DNA of 64,000 bases, taken from NCBI GenBank assembly GCA_027186245.1, contig CP114492.1, positions 9,390,501-9,454,500 on the forward strand, read 5' to 3'. This DNA is from Coriaria nepalensis. Taxonomy: Eukaryota > Streptophyta > Magnoliopsida > Cucurbitales > Coriariaceae. The position numbers were made by a program, and so were the translations under genes. Positions 20,602 through 31,072 of this stretch are shown one piece after another. How positions within the stretch are numbered: position 1 is the stretch's first letter; every line of letters begins with the position of its first letter. The notes beneath the pieces were generated by a model. The model did no database searches and was not told the origin of the DNA. It saw only the letters and a list, made by a program, of their open reading frames with translations.

Positions 20602-23600
20602 ATGGACGAGTCAACTCAGTCCGAACTCAACGAGGATCTGAAGGTATCGGAGGAGCCGCCACTGTTAACAGCTGAAGAGCTAGTAGCCAAGGCCATAGCT
20701 CCAGTGAAGCGAGGGTACCTTCGCCCTCGACCTGTTAGGCCCTCCGGTAGTAATCAGGACGATACCGTTTCGGATGCTAATAAGGCTGCTCCGTCGACCT
20801 TAGCTAAGGAGAAGAAGTCAAAGCGCCAACTCAAACGAGAACGCCGGCAGGTTTGCTTCTCTCTCGTTTTATCTCCCTCTTTATTTGTCGGTCATTCATT
20901 TCTTAAATCAAGGTTGATGAATCAAAGCCGATCAAACAGTTGGATTTGGAAATATAGTTTTTTTTAACTCATTCGCGGCCATATTTTGCGATGCTTTCAT
21001 TGTATGTAGGTTTTATGCTTGTTTCTTAATCACCAGAATCCAAGTTTGATTATGAATATGACCTATCTGATGAACTTTCCAGGAACAAAAGTCTCCCTTA
21101 CATATCTGTCCAGAAGTTGCAAAGACGGGAGATGTTAGTTCTTGTCCCTATAATGATAAATGCCGCTTCAGCCATGACATTGAAGCCTTTAAAGCTCAGG
21201 TAGTGGACTTATACATTTCAGTTAAACAGCATCAGTTCCTTTTCACTCATTGCTTGATTACTTACTTTGACAATTCAGAAACCGGCTGATCTTGAGGGAG
21301 AGTGTCCCTTCATGAGCAGTGAAGGGGTGTGCCAATATGGTTTGGGTTGTAGATTTTTGGGTACTCATAAAGAAGGCGGTCCTACTGGAAATTCAAATGG
21401 CCACAGTGAAAAAGGGTCCGAGACGAATGGACTGCGTAAAGATGTTCAAAAACTTCTATGGAAAAATAAATTATGGTTTCCCAAGGCAGATGCCAAACTC
21501 AAAGAGCTTGGGCTCATGGTATGAGAAAATAGTGCTTTTGTTTTCATTACATATTTATGAATGTATGTGAGGCTTCTTATCATGCTAGTTGTTGATTTTT
21601 TATTTTATTTATTTATTTCTCTTTTCTGGGTAATCCAGGGTAAGGCCTGGTCGAAACCAAAAACGAAGGAGGATAAGGAGGATGATCCAATTGTCTCAAA
21701 CAATTCTGTTCTACCTGATGGAAATGACTACTCTGAAGTGAATGGAGACTTGGATACTAAGTTAGAATGCCCTACAGAAGTGCCAAAAGAAAAATGTTTA
21801 AATGGAGAAGTTACATGTGATGACTCTAGGCCCCTGAAGAAGCCAAAATACTTACTTGAAGGAGAGTGTCTTCCAGGTCAAGTAGATCAAGCAGACAATG
21901 GAGGTTTCTCTATTTTTTTTGAACTACTGGCTACTTTATCTATGTGTTTTGTTCATCTAGCTTGACTAATTCTGCAGCAGGTACTACTATCTCAGAAAAA
22001 TATGTCTCTGAGAACCAAATCCAGATTGACATTGAAGTTGCTACTGATGTTGTAGCCTTGGAATCGGATAAAAGTCTAAAATCATGTCCTCGTGAAAGAA
22101 AGCTCATTGATTTTAGAGACAAGCTGTACCTTGCTCCTTTGACCACCGTTGGAAATCTACCTTTCCGAAGGGTGTGTAAGGTTTTGGGGGCAGATGTCAC
22201 ATGCGGTGAAATGGCAATGTGTACAAATCTTTTGCAGGTCTGATACTTCTCTTCCTGGAGAGTTTATAAAAATCTATTTTTGAATTTTTCTAAAGATGCT
22301 CAATATTCTAAGTTGAGTTGAACTGAAACATTCTTATTCTAACTAGCTTGTTTTGGGATAGGGTCAAGCTTCGGAATGGGCATTACTGAGAAGACATTCC
22401 TCTGAGGATTTATTTGGTGCCCAGATTTGTGGCTCCTTCCCAGACACTGTAGCACGTGCCGTAGAGCTTATAGATCAGGAATGTACACTTGACTTCATTG
22501 ATATAAACATGGGCTGCCCAATTGACCTTGTTGTGAACAAGGGTGCTGGGTCAGCACTCCTTACAAAACCAATGCGGATGAAAAGTATCGTAGAAGCAGC
22601 TTCTGGGATAGTTGATAATCCTATAACAATCAAGGTATCTGATAAGGAGTACATTATCTAAGACCTCTAGATACAAGATAAGGGTCTAATTGAGTTGTAA
22701 TGTTCCGTCTCTAAACTTGTTCAAAACTGTCTTATATTGATTTGTTGCTGTTTGCAATAGGTCAGGACAGCTTATTTTGAGGGGAGGAATCGGATTGATT
22801 CTCTTATTGCGGATATTAGTAGTTGGGGAGCTACTGCAGTGACCATACACGGCCGTTCTCGCCAGCAACGCTATAGCAAGCTTGCTGATTGGGACTATAT
22901 CAACCAGTGTGCTAGCAAGGCCCCTGATTCTCTACAAGTCATAGGAAATGGGGATGTATTTTCCTATTTAGACTGGTATAAGCACAAGGCTGACAATCCA
23001 AAACTATCCACTTGTATGATTGCTAGAGGAGCACTAGTCAAGGTTTGCAGTTTGAATCACTTCCTCACCTTTTTCCATAAGCTGTTTTGATGGTTATGAG
23101 CTATATATCTATTTTGTCGCAGCCTTGGATATTTACCGAAATTAAGGAGCAGAGGCATTGGGACATAAGTTCTGCAGAGCGACTAAACATCTTAAAAGAT
23201 TTTGTACGCTTTGGCCTCCAACATTGGGGATCTGACACAAAAGGTACATAGACATGTGACTCATCTGTAACAATCCCTTTTAATTTGAATTAATTGGTGA
23301 TATTCATTTATGTGTTAGGTGTGGAGACAACTAGACGTTTCTTATTAGAATGGCTTAGTTATACATATAGATATGTGCCTGTTGGCCTTCTAGAGGTTGT
23401 CCCCCAACGATTAAACTGGCGCCCTCCATCTTATTTTGGTCGTGACGATCTCGAGACACTAATGGCCTCTGATTCTGCAGCTGATTGGGTTTGTAGTTCT
23501 GTTATAATTTGAATGATTAATACTGTTAGTTTCCGACAAGTTGAAGGCAGTACATATGTTCTGATAATTTTTTTTTTTTTGTTTACCCTTTTGCAGATTA

Positions 23601-23695
23601 GGATCTCAGAGATGTTGCTTGGCAAGGTTCCAGATGATTTTGCTTTTACTCCTAAGCACAAGTCCAATGCTTACGACCGAGCTGAGAATGGCTAA
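20602..23695 (+). CDS. DUS3: tRNA-dihydrouridine synthase, DUS3 type, with CCCH zinc fingers
   Basis: FMN enzyme that reduces uridine to dihydrouridine in tRNA (position 47 for eukaryotic Dus3). Ten exons: 20602-20850, 21083-21199, 21279-21518, 21639-21903, 21981-22237, 22362-22634, 22761-23042, 23123-23243, 23319-23488, 23597-23695. They join in frame to 690 residues, the usual plant length. After a charged N-terminus come two CCCH-like motifs ([24 protein letters not shown]). The TIM-barrel domain starts near [17 protein letters not shown] and contains [19 protein letters not shown] and [14 protein letters not shown]. It ends [13 protein letters not shown]. The site usually holding the catalytic Cys in Dus enzymes reads Ser (codon 22551-22553). 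From memory, yeast and Arabidopsis Dus3 share this. No frame damage is seen. Confidence 0.95.
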
Positions 23696-24447
23696 GCTTG
23701 GCAGAATTTCCCCTGGGGTTCACCTATTGAGCACGATTTGTTGGCACATTATTCGAGTGTCCTCTCTGACTATCCTGTGATGGAAGAAAAGCAATCGGAT
23801 GTTCTGGATAATTCGGTGGAAGTTCTCCATAAGAGTAACTAATTTTCCCTTGCCATAAATCATTAAACTTATCGATCAAACTTGAAAGTGAATCACATGT
23901 CTTATTAGAATTCAGATTGAGACTGTAATAAAGTGCTCGTTAGTCTTTGCCCTAGATGATATTACCCTTTGTGTTTCGTTTATTTTGAGATGTATATTTC
24001 AAAGAATATTATGATTTTATTTATGAAAACTAGAATTTCATTTCCAAAATTTAATCTTCGACTATAGTAGATAGCTAGGCGAATGGGAATATATATATAT
24101 ATATATATATTTTTTTTACCCTGGGCCGTAGGCTAGTCCGGTATAAGGCGACACCGTTTGTGAAATATCTACATCTTTGAGACTGTTTGGTGGCAAATTC
24201 GTTAGTATAAGACAAACACTAATCAGTTAAAATGAAATGCAATGGAGACAGATTATTAGTAGAACAATTTTGAGCTTATAGTGGACAAATTCATAAGATC
24301 CCCACCCACTACAAAACTGAATCATACGCCTTGCATTTTGAAAGCTTGATAATTCAAGATGGGAACTAAAAAACAAAACAGTAAAACATAATGATGATAA
24401 CAATGATCATGCAAAAATGAAATCTTATTCCTTAAAAAAAAATATAA
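23696..24447. other. Convergent intergenic region
   Basis: This holds the 3' UTRs of the DUS3 gene (+) and the amidophosphoribosyltransferase gene (-), which point at each other. AT-rich signals for polyadenylation occur on both strands, with (AT)n near 24089-24110 followed by a T run. No further gene is seen. Confidence 0.6.
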
Positions 24448-26178
24448 CTAGAGCCCACCACCAACTTTCTCTACCTTGTTAATACTGCTACCTTTATTTG
24501 CTTCAACCCAACCGCCAGTAACAGATTCCAAGCTCCCAATCAACCCATCATCCACAAAATCACCAACCCTCTTCACCTTCACCTCTTCTGGCTCAACAGG
24601 ATACTTCCCAGAAAAGCAAGCATAGCAGAAGTTCTCAGAATCTCTCCCCAACAAACCATGCAATTTCTGGAGCGGCAAAAAAGCAAGCGAATCCGATCCA
24701 ATAAACTTCCTAATCTCCTCCACACTCATCCTATTTGATATCAACTCCTCAGAACTCGGGGTATCCACTCCGTAATAACATGATGCGATAATAGGTGGAC
24801 TTGCAATTCTCATATGAACCTCTTTAGCACCTGCCTGTTTAAGCATCCTTACAATCTTAGAACTAGTTGTCCCTCTAACAATAGAATCATCCACAACCAC
24901 AACCCTCTTCCCTTCAAGTACGGCATTAACGGGCGAAAGCTTCAACTTCACACCAAAATCCCTTATCTTCTGAGAAGGCTCTATAAAAGTCCTACCCACA
25001 TAATGAGACCTAATCAGCCCTTGTTGAAAAGGCACACCGGATTTTTCTGCATAGCCTAATGCAGCCACCACTCCAGAATCGGGAACGGCTATAACGACAT
25101 CACAGTCGACAGGAGATTCTGTTGCTAGAATCTCTCCAAATGCACGCCTAGATTCATAAACGGATTTTCCGAAAACAATAGAGTTAGGCAAGGCAAAGTA
25201 TATGTGCTCAAAGATGCAAGATTTAGGCTTGGGCTGAGCCATTAGGCAGAATGACTGGACCCCATTTTGGTCAACGACTAAAATTTCACCAGGGTTGACT
25301 TCTCTTTCATATGTAGCATCTATTAAGTCCAGCGCGCATGTTTCAGAAGCAACTACTATTGCACCATTGCTTCTTCTACCCATAACTAGAGGCCTAAACC
25401 CGAACGGGTCTCTAACGGCTACTAACTTGTCTTCTGTGGCAAAGACCATTGAAAAGGCTCCTTGAAGCTGTTCACACGCATCAATTATTCTTAAAAGGAA
25501 AGTTCTGTGTTTCGAGATCGAAATCAGATGCAGAACAACCTCTGTGTCGGAGGTTGTGTTAAAGATTGAGCCATGGTCTTCTAGCTTAGTTCTAAGGGAG
25601 TTATAATTTACCAAATTGCCATTGTGGGCCACACCTATGGAGCCGAAGCGGGACGAGGCGACAAAAGGCTGCACATTTTTAAGCATCGAAGCTCCGGCGG
25701 TAGAGTAACGGACGTGTCCGATGGCGGAGTTGCCGGGGAGTCGGTCGAGTTTCGACTCGTTGAAGACGTCGGAGACGAGTCCGACGCCAGTGACGGAGTG
25801 GAGGATCTTGTCGTGGACGGTGACGATTCCGGCGCCTTCTTGGCCACGGTGTTGGAGAGCGTGGAGGGCCAAGTAGCTTAAACGAGCGGCGTCTGGGTCG
25901 CCGTAGATTCCCACGACGCCGCACTCTTCGCGGGGTTTTTCGTCATCGTCGAAGTGGAGGGGAGGGTTGTTTTCCGGGAAGAAGTCGGCGATAGGGTCTC
26001 TGCATGAGACTCTTAGATAGGTTTTGGAGGCGGTGGAGAGGGAGATGGAGGGTTTTAGGAGGGTTTTGTAAGGGAAGGAGAGGGAGGGTTGAGATGGAGA
26101 AGAGAGACGAATGAGAGCGGGTATATGTTTATGGAGAGAGGAGGAGAGATCATAGTTGTTAGGAGTTGTGGCCGCCAT
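24448..26178 (-). CDS. ASE2: Amidophosphoribosyltransferase (GPAT), chloroplastic
   Basis: First committed enzyme of de novo purine synthesis: it converts PRPP and glutamine to phosphoribosylamine in plastids. It is a single exon of 576 residues and intronless, like the Arabidopsis ATASE genes. Residues 1 to about 55 are Ser/Thr-rich and basic, a plastid transit peptide. A propeptide-like stretch precedes the N-terminal nucleophile Cys86 (EECGVVGIYGD), the class II glutaminase start. HALQHRGQEGAGI and the phosphoribosyltransferase motif VVVVDDSIVRGTTSS (426-440) are intact. Cysteines at about 467 and in FCYACF near 522 fit the iron-sulfur ligands of this subgroup. From memory, At4g34740 and At4g38880 occupy the matching places in Arabidopsis. 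Confidence 0.97.
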   Translation of the reverse strand: MAATTPNNYDLSSSLHKHIPALIRLSSPSQPSLSFPYKTLLKPSISLSTASKTYLRVSCRDPIADFFPENNPPLHFDDDEKPREECGVVGIYGDPDAARLSYLALHALQHRGQEGAGIVTVHDKILHSVTGVGLVSDVFNESKLDRLPGNSAIGHVRYSTAGASMLKNVQPFVASSRFGSIGVAHNGNLVNYNSLRTKLEDHGSIFNTTSDTEVVLHLISISKHRTFLLRIIDACEQLQGAFSMVFATEDKLVAVRDPFGFRPLVMGRRSNGAIVVASETCALDLIDATYEREVNPGEILVVDQNGVQSFCLMAQPKPKSCIFEHIYFALPNSIVFGKSVYESRRAFGEILATESPVDCDVVIAVPDSGVVAALGYAEKSGVPFQQGLIRSHYVGRTFIEPSQKIRDFGVKLKLSPVNAVLEGKRVVVVDDSIVRGTTSSKIVRMLKQAGAKEVHMRIASPPIIASCYYGVDTPSSEELISNRMSVEEIRKFIGSDSLAFLPLQKLHGLLGRDSENFCYACFSGKYPVEPEEVKVKRVGDFVDDGLIGSLESVTGGWVEANKGSSINKVEKVGGGL

Positions 26179-27363
26179 GGAAGGAGGTAGAGAAACAGGG
26201 GCTGAGCGCTGACAGAAAAGAACAGAGTTCGGCAGTCAACTCTGGCACTACTAGAGGGAGCCGGAATGGCATCTTAAAATCACTTCTCCTTTTTTTTAGC
26301 GTTGATTTTTTTTTCATCTTAAAAATAAAAAATTAAAAAAAAATAAAAATAAAAAAATATATATATAATTAATCACTGAAAAAATTAATTTTTATATTTA
26401 AAACCCGATATTTTGTTTTTTTGTTTTTTTTTTAATTTTTTACCATTTTTCTTTTAATTAATTAATTAATTAATAATAATAATTATTATTATTTTGGAGC
26501 TGGAAAGAAATTAGGAAATGACAAGCGAGGAAGGGAATGGCACTATTGAATGTTGGTGACGTGGCTTGTGTATTCTCCATTAATATATTATTGTATTTGT
26601 TTATGGAATAAAAACGGCTTAATGAATAAGCAGACAGTTAATAGTTGGGCCTGACCCATATAAATAAGACCCGACTTTGGAATAGGCTAAGCTCATGTTG
26701 AAGTGATCCAGGCCCACAATAGTCAGTTTCACTTTTGAGTTGCTGTAAAGGGGTCCGGCCCATCCACCATAATGATTAAAAAAATAGTGGAAAGTGGTGA
26801 GTGACAAAGAGAGCAATGTAAAAAAAATCATGTAATTTTGTATAGTCTACAACTTTACAACCATTTTTGGCTTCACATCGTACGGCGGCCAAAAACTAAA
26901 GAAAATCACAAAGAAAGCAGGTTGGGAGTGTTTCCTCAATCATTAAAAAAAAAAAAAAGGCGTTGATCAATCCATCGTCCAAAGTTCATTTTTCCACTCA
27001 CTTTTTCAACTAAGATAAAACCTTATCTTCTTCCACTCACTTTATTCCGACATAATTTTAATTTTTGATATACCGATCTCAATTTATAAATATCGTATTA
27101 ATTATTATATACCAAAATATATATATATATAGTTATAGTTATGATTGTTCGGCAAAAGAAATATCTCTTTAATCAAAATTTTTATGCTAATCGTGATCTT
27201 AACGTGTTAATAATTTGTTTAATCACTAATGTCAGGATTTCAAGCTTTAATTAGATCAAATCATTCGCCAACTTGCCATACTTATTACTAATCTATGCTT
27301 TCCTTACCTATATAATCTCAAAATAATATACATTTAAATTTAAATCTCTCTTTCCATTTTCAA

Positions 27364-27406
<43 letters not shown>

Positions 27407-27731
27407 ATATTTTAATGTGTTCACTATTTTTTTTATTTTTTATTTTTAATTTTCAACGCCTAACAATTTTTCTTGATTAAAATATTTATTAAAAAAAAAA
27501 AAAAAAAAAAAAAAAAGGGATTATCAAGCAGAGTAGCACTTTCTAATTTCTAGTACGTGCCATCAAACCTCAACAAAATTTCCTACAAATTACAATATCA
27601 GTCAAACCAGAGTCAACCAAAATTTACAGGACTTCTATTATAGTCTATAACTATAACTATAGCTATATATATAGTGAGTAGACTGAGTCAGACTCGGACT
27701 CGTTTGATCGTGTCCATTTACCCGAGTCGAT
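26179..27731. other. Spacer between the purine gene and the first SAUR
   Basis: This holds the promoter of the amidophosphoribosyltransferase on its left. Its start codon is followed, outward, by about 100 bp of ordinary leader and then A/T-rich tracts (26290-26500). Further on are (AT)n at 27368-27402 and an A run at about 27489-27516. The palindromic CTATATATATAG near 27664 lies in the probable 3' flank of the SAUR gene. No gene is seen. Confidence 0.55.
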
Positions 27732-28163
27732 TTAACAGACAGATTCACCCGGAAACTCGCCAAGCAATGGTCTTGATTCGCCCACGCGGCAGTGTCTGAT
27801 CTGTGGATTGTCGACGTTCAAGAACCTGCCAGAGGTACTGAACTCGGATCGGCCGACGACTTGCAGGATCTCTTCAAATACCGACTCCTCACACGGAATC
27901 AAGAGTGGGCCTTGGTTTGAAAAACCGTACTCTTCTGCCGCCTGATGCAGAAGCTTTTGGAAGATCGGATGGTTCAGGTGCGTCGCGCGCACGATGAATC
28001 TCCTGCTCCTGCTCCCTACACAGACTGCTACGTGTCCGGAAGGCACGTCGGACGGTGCATGCGGGCACGGAGTCATGCGCGCCTTCTTCCGCCACTGTTG
28101 AAGCATCTGCCGGATTCTCACAATGCGGCGGATGCTGTGGCTCTTTCCTGATCCAAGTGCCAT
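27732..28163 (-). CDS. SAUR family protein with extended C-terminus
   Basis: Small auxin up RNA protein. SAURs inhibit PP2C.D phosphatases and so keep plasma-membrane H+-ATPases active during cell expansion. It is intronless, 143 residues. The start is the ATG at 28163, giving MALGSGKSHSIRRIVRIRQM. An in-frame extension upstream has no ATG that fits the family. The SAUR core is complete: VPSGHVAVCVGSRSRRFIV, HPIFQKLLHQAAEEYGF and IPCEESVFEEIL. A roughly 40-residue tail rich in Arg, Gly and Ser follows, longer than in compact SAURs. The nearest relatives I recall are SAURs next to ATASE2 in Arabidopsis (At4g34750). A (GA)n tract lies about 45 bp upstream. Confidence 0.92.
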   Translation of the reverse strand: MALGSGKSHSIRRIVRIRQMLQQWRKKARMTPCPHAPSDVPSGHVAVCVGSRSRRFIVRATHLNHPIFQKLLHQAAEEYGFSNQGPLLIPCEESVFEEILQVVGRSEFSTSGRFLNVDNPQIRHCRVGESRPLLGEFPGESVC

Positions 28164-30706
28164 TTCCCCCGGAAAAATTTGAGAGAAAGAAAGAAACAAA
28201 AGGTTGGTGAGAGAGAGAGAGAGAGAGAGAGAATCTGTTTGTTGGAGTATATTTGGGCGCGTCTTATAATGCTATGAAGCCTTACGTTGCTAATGGAAAC
28301 AAAACGGCCCTCGGAGTTGGAAATAATTACGAGATTGTGTCTGGTTTCGAATGGTGCTGTCGTTTGTCAAGGCCATGTGATGTGCAAGACTACTGAAGAA
28401 GAAAAAAAAGTGCAAGTGCCGAAAATGATTTAACGTGCAATTAGTAGATATTAAAATAGTCCTTGTATTTGGAGATAATTACGATTTAACTTTTAATGAA
28501 AAAAAAAAAGATTAATTAAATAAATAAAATAAGGTTTTGTTTGTAGTAGAAAGACAAAGATCAAAAGCGTCTGATTCATTACATCATTTTTTAGCTAATG
28601 CCACGATCTCTTGTCTCCCCCAATAATAATGTGATTAAAGTATGAATTAGTAGAAGATTTAGAGAATATATGCTGGGACCTACTGCGGGTAACTGATTAA
28701 TTAGATGATCATGTTTGTAGGGGTATTTTTGGTATTACATGTATTGTTTAAGTTAACGATCAGGTAAGACAATCTTTTCAAGACCCAAGTCAAAGACAAA
28801 ACATGTACCAAATTCCCTTCCGTCTTTGGATCGGTATCGCTTGTCTACCCGACAACGTCATTTATGACATTTTACCTAAAATTGCAATTAAATTTTTTAT
28901 TTTTTTTTAAATAAGATAGATAGAGTGTGTAATAATAATAATAATGCTAATATATGTAATAAATTCAATTATTTAACTGGGTTATGTTATATTTGCTTAG
29001 AAAATTTCATGGATTTTTATTTACCTAATTATAGATTAGTTTAGTTTATGTTTAGGTTAAGATGGAGTCCAAGTTAGTCAAAAGATGGTCTTGAAAATGG
29101 GACTTTTCAACCTCTTAATTATAATTATAAATTAATGACTATATAACAATTAAGGGGTAGCAATTAATGATTATTATTAATATATATAATAATAATTCTT
29201 ATTATTTTATTATTTTATTTATATTATATATCATATTATTAATATATATGATAAAAATAAATCAATTCTTCAATATAATTCAGCCACAAAAATTATATAC
29301 AATAAGATGCCTTTTTATCCCCTTTTTGTTAGCAGTACACAAAAGTTTGAATTCGAAAAAATAAAAATAATTAAACAGTTAAATATGTGGAGTGGAAGAT
29401 GAGATGGAATGGGATTCAAAAATGGAACAAGTACTAGGTACACACAGGCAGTACATAAAATAGAGACATTAACTACTTAGTTGAATGTTTGGTCAGCTTA
29501 CATGCAGCGGATCTTAAAATTTTTTATTATGTTTTTTGACTTTTTGAGCACCGGTGGGGACCACCGCAGGTGTTGGTCGGAACGTCCCATGCCCTTAGAC
29601 GGCGGCGGAAATCAATGCTCAGATAGATGTCCTAGCTAGCGACGGAGCAGCTCCGCCGGCGGCCTATTAAGTTAGGACGTGTGCTCTGATCATGGCATTA
29701 ACTATATATAGCTTAGTTTTCTATCTACTCTACTAATCAGCCGCTCATTAGTATTTTTAGGAAATAAAAAGTAATACAGTAATCAAATGACTGTCGTGTT
29801 AAAAATGCAAAACCGAGCTAGCTTAAGTCACGATGAACAAAATATTAGGATTTGGGTTCTCAATCAGATCATACGCACCGATTCAGATATTATTAGTAGA
29901 AGTAGTAAGCTTAGATCGGACTTGAGACCTCTACCTCTCCTCTATTGATGAGGTGGAGCTTGATCTGAACTCTAGATTAATTAACTATGAGTTTTCATAA
30001 TCTTGATTATTACAATGTGTGATTAGATACAGACTTTGATAAGTCAAGAAAGTTCGTGGGAGTATTATATTTTAATCGATCTGGGTTGATCGTTACTCAA
30101 TCTTCGTCACCTTTATTATTAAGGTTAATCTTGTTCAAATATTCTCAAGATCCTACACTTCTGCATAGATCTTGCCAGTAAGAAAAAAAAAAAAAAAAAA
30201 GAAAAAAAAAAGTGATTCTCTCTGTCTGACATGATTCGATTGATGAAGATCTAATATATTGCCACCCCAATAATGTATGAAGATCTAGTACTTTCTACTA
30301 TACAAGTCCCATGCAAAATTAAGCAAAAAAAAAAATAAAAAAAATAAAAATTAAAAGAAAATATTCCAAGATAAAATTTGATATTAATTGCATCACTAAC
30401 TCATTTCCCTTACCTAGACTGTGGACATCTCAGAGGGCGTTACAAAATTAAATCCTGACTCTCTGAGGAAAATCTCTTACTCCTTTACAGCAAAAAAAGG
30501 GAAAATAAAAAAGATAAAGATAATTTACCTAAAAATGATTAAAAAAACGCTTCAACTTCAAGTGAAGAAAGATGAGAAAAAAAAAAGAGAGAGAAGACAT
30601 TGAATTAAAATATGAACGCTTCATCTTTTGGGTTGCTATCATCATCGTCATCTTCTTCTTCTTCCTCTTTATTGAAGCAGCTAGAACAAATTAAAAACAA
30701 ACCGGT
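28164..30706. other. AT-rich spacer between two SAUR genes, with a GC-rich island
   Basis: After the 28-kb SAUR promoter the DNA is AT-rich and gene-free, with poly(A) stretches near 30182-30210 and 30330-30360. At about 29555-29690 composition changes sharply: GACGGCGGCGG, then near-palindromic CGGAGCAGCTCCG (29643-29655) overlapping the perfect palindrome CCGCCGGCGG (29653-29662). An AAG/CTT-rich stretch at 30640-30670 is probably 3' UTR of the next gene. Confidence 0.55.
28208..28232. repeat. (GA)12 tract upstream of the 28-kb SAUR
   Basis: A GA microsatellite about 45 bp before the start codon, read as CT on the coding strand, so within the leader or core promoter. It is the same arrangement as in the V-ATPase c gene. 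Confidence 0.85.
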
Positions 30707-31072
30707 TCACCTGATCATTAGCATGGAAGTTACAGAGCGGAAAACGACTTCTTCGCAAGGGATTGTGATACCCATGTCATGATCAAACCCGAACTCCTCT
30801 TCCGCTTGTCGGAGAAGCCACTGGAACTCGGGATGAGTTAAGACCGATATGGGGACGATGTGTCGGCTTCTGTTCTGACCAACATAGACTGCGAAATGGC
30901 CTTTTGGGACATCTACTAGAACACCGCCATGATCTTCTTCTTCTTCCTCCTTCTCCTCTTTCTCGTACTTCTCGTAACCTTGTTGTTTCTTTCCTAAGCT
31001 GGAACACCTCTTCAGAATCTGCTTCAGCACTGTCGTCTGAGGTTGCTTGCTTGATTTTGATCTGATCGCCAT
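30707..31072 (-). CDS. SAUR50: SAUR family protein, SAUR50 type
   Basis: Intronless SAUR of 121 residues, acting by family knowledge on PP2C.D phosphatases and growth. The ATG at 31072 gives [20 protein letters not shown], the conserved start of SAUR50/SAUR12/SAUR16. The longer open frame upstream is leader translated by chance. A very acidic insert ([13 protein letters not shown]) precedes the core, which reads [40 protein letters not shown] and [18 protein letters not shown]. One glycine is missing from the common MGGLTIP (here MGITIP), which this subgroup tolerates. In Arabidopsis SAUR50 follows ATASE2 and another SAUR, the same order as here. Expression cannot be read from the promoter. 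Confidence 0.94.
   Translation of the reverse strand: MAIRSKSSKQPQTTVLKQILKRCSSLGKKQQGYEKYEKEEKEEEEEDHGGVLVDVPKGHFAVYVGQNRSRHIVPISVLTHPEFQWLLRQAEEEFGFDHDMGITIPCEEVVFRSVTSMLMIR

Noticed and set aside
25624..25924. Open frames on both strands inside the amidophosphoribosyltransferase gene
   Set aside because: They are shadows of the GC-richer coding region and carry no domain.
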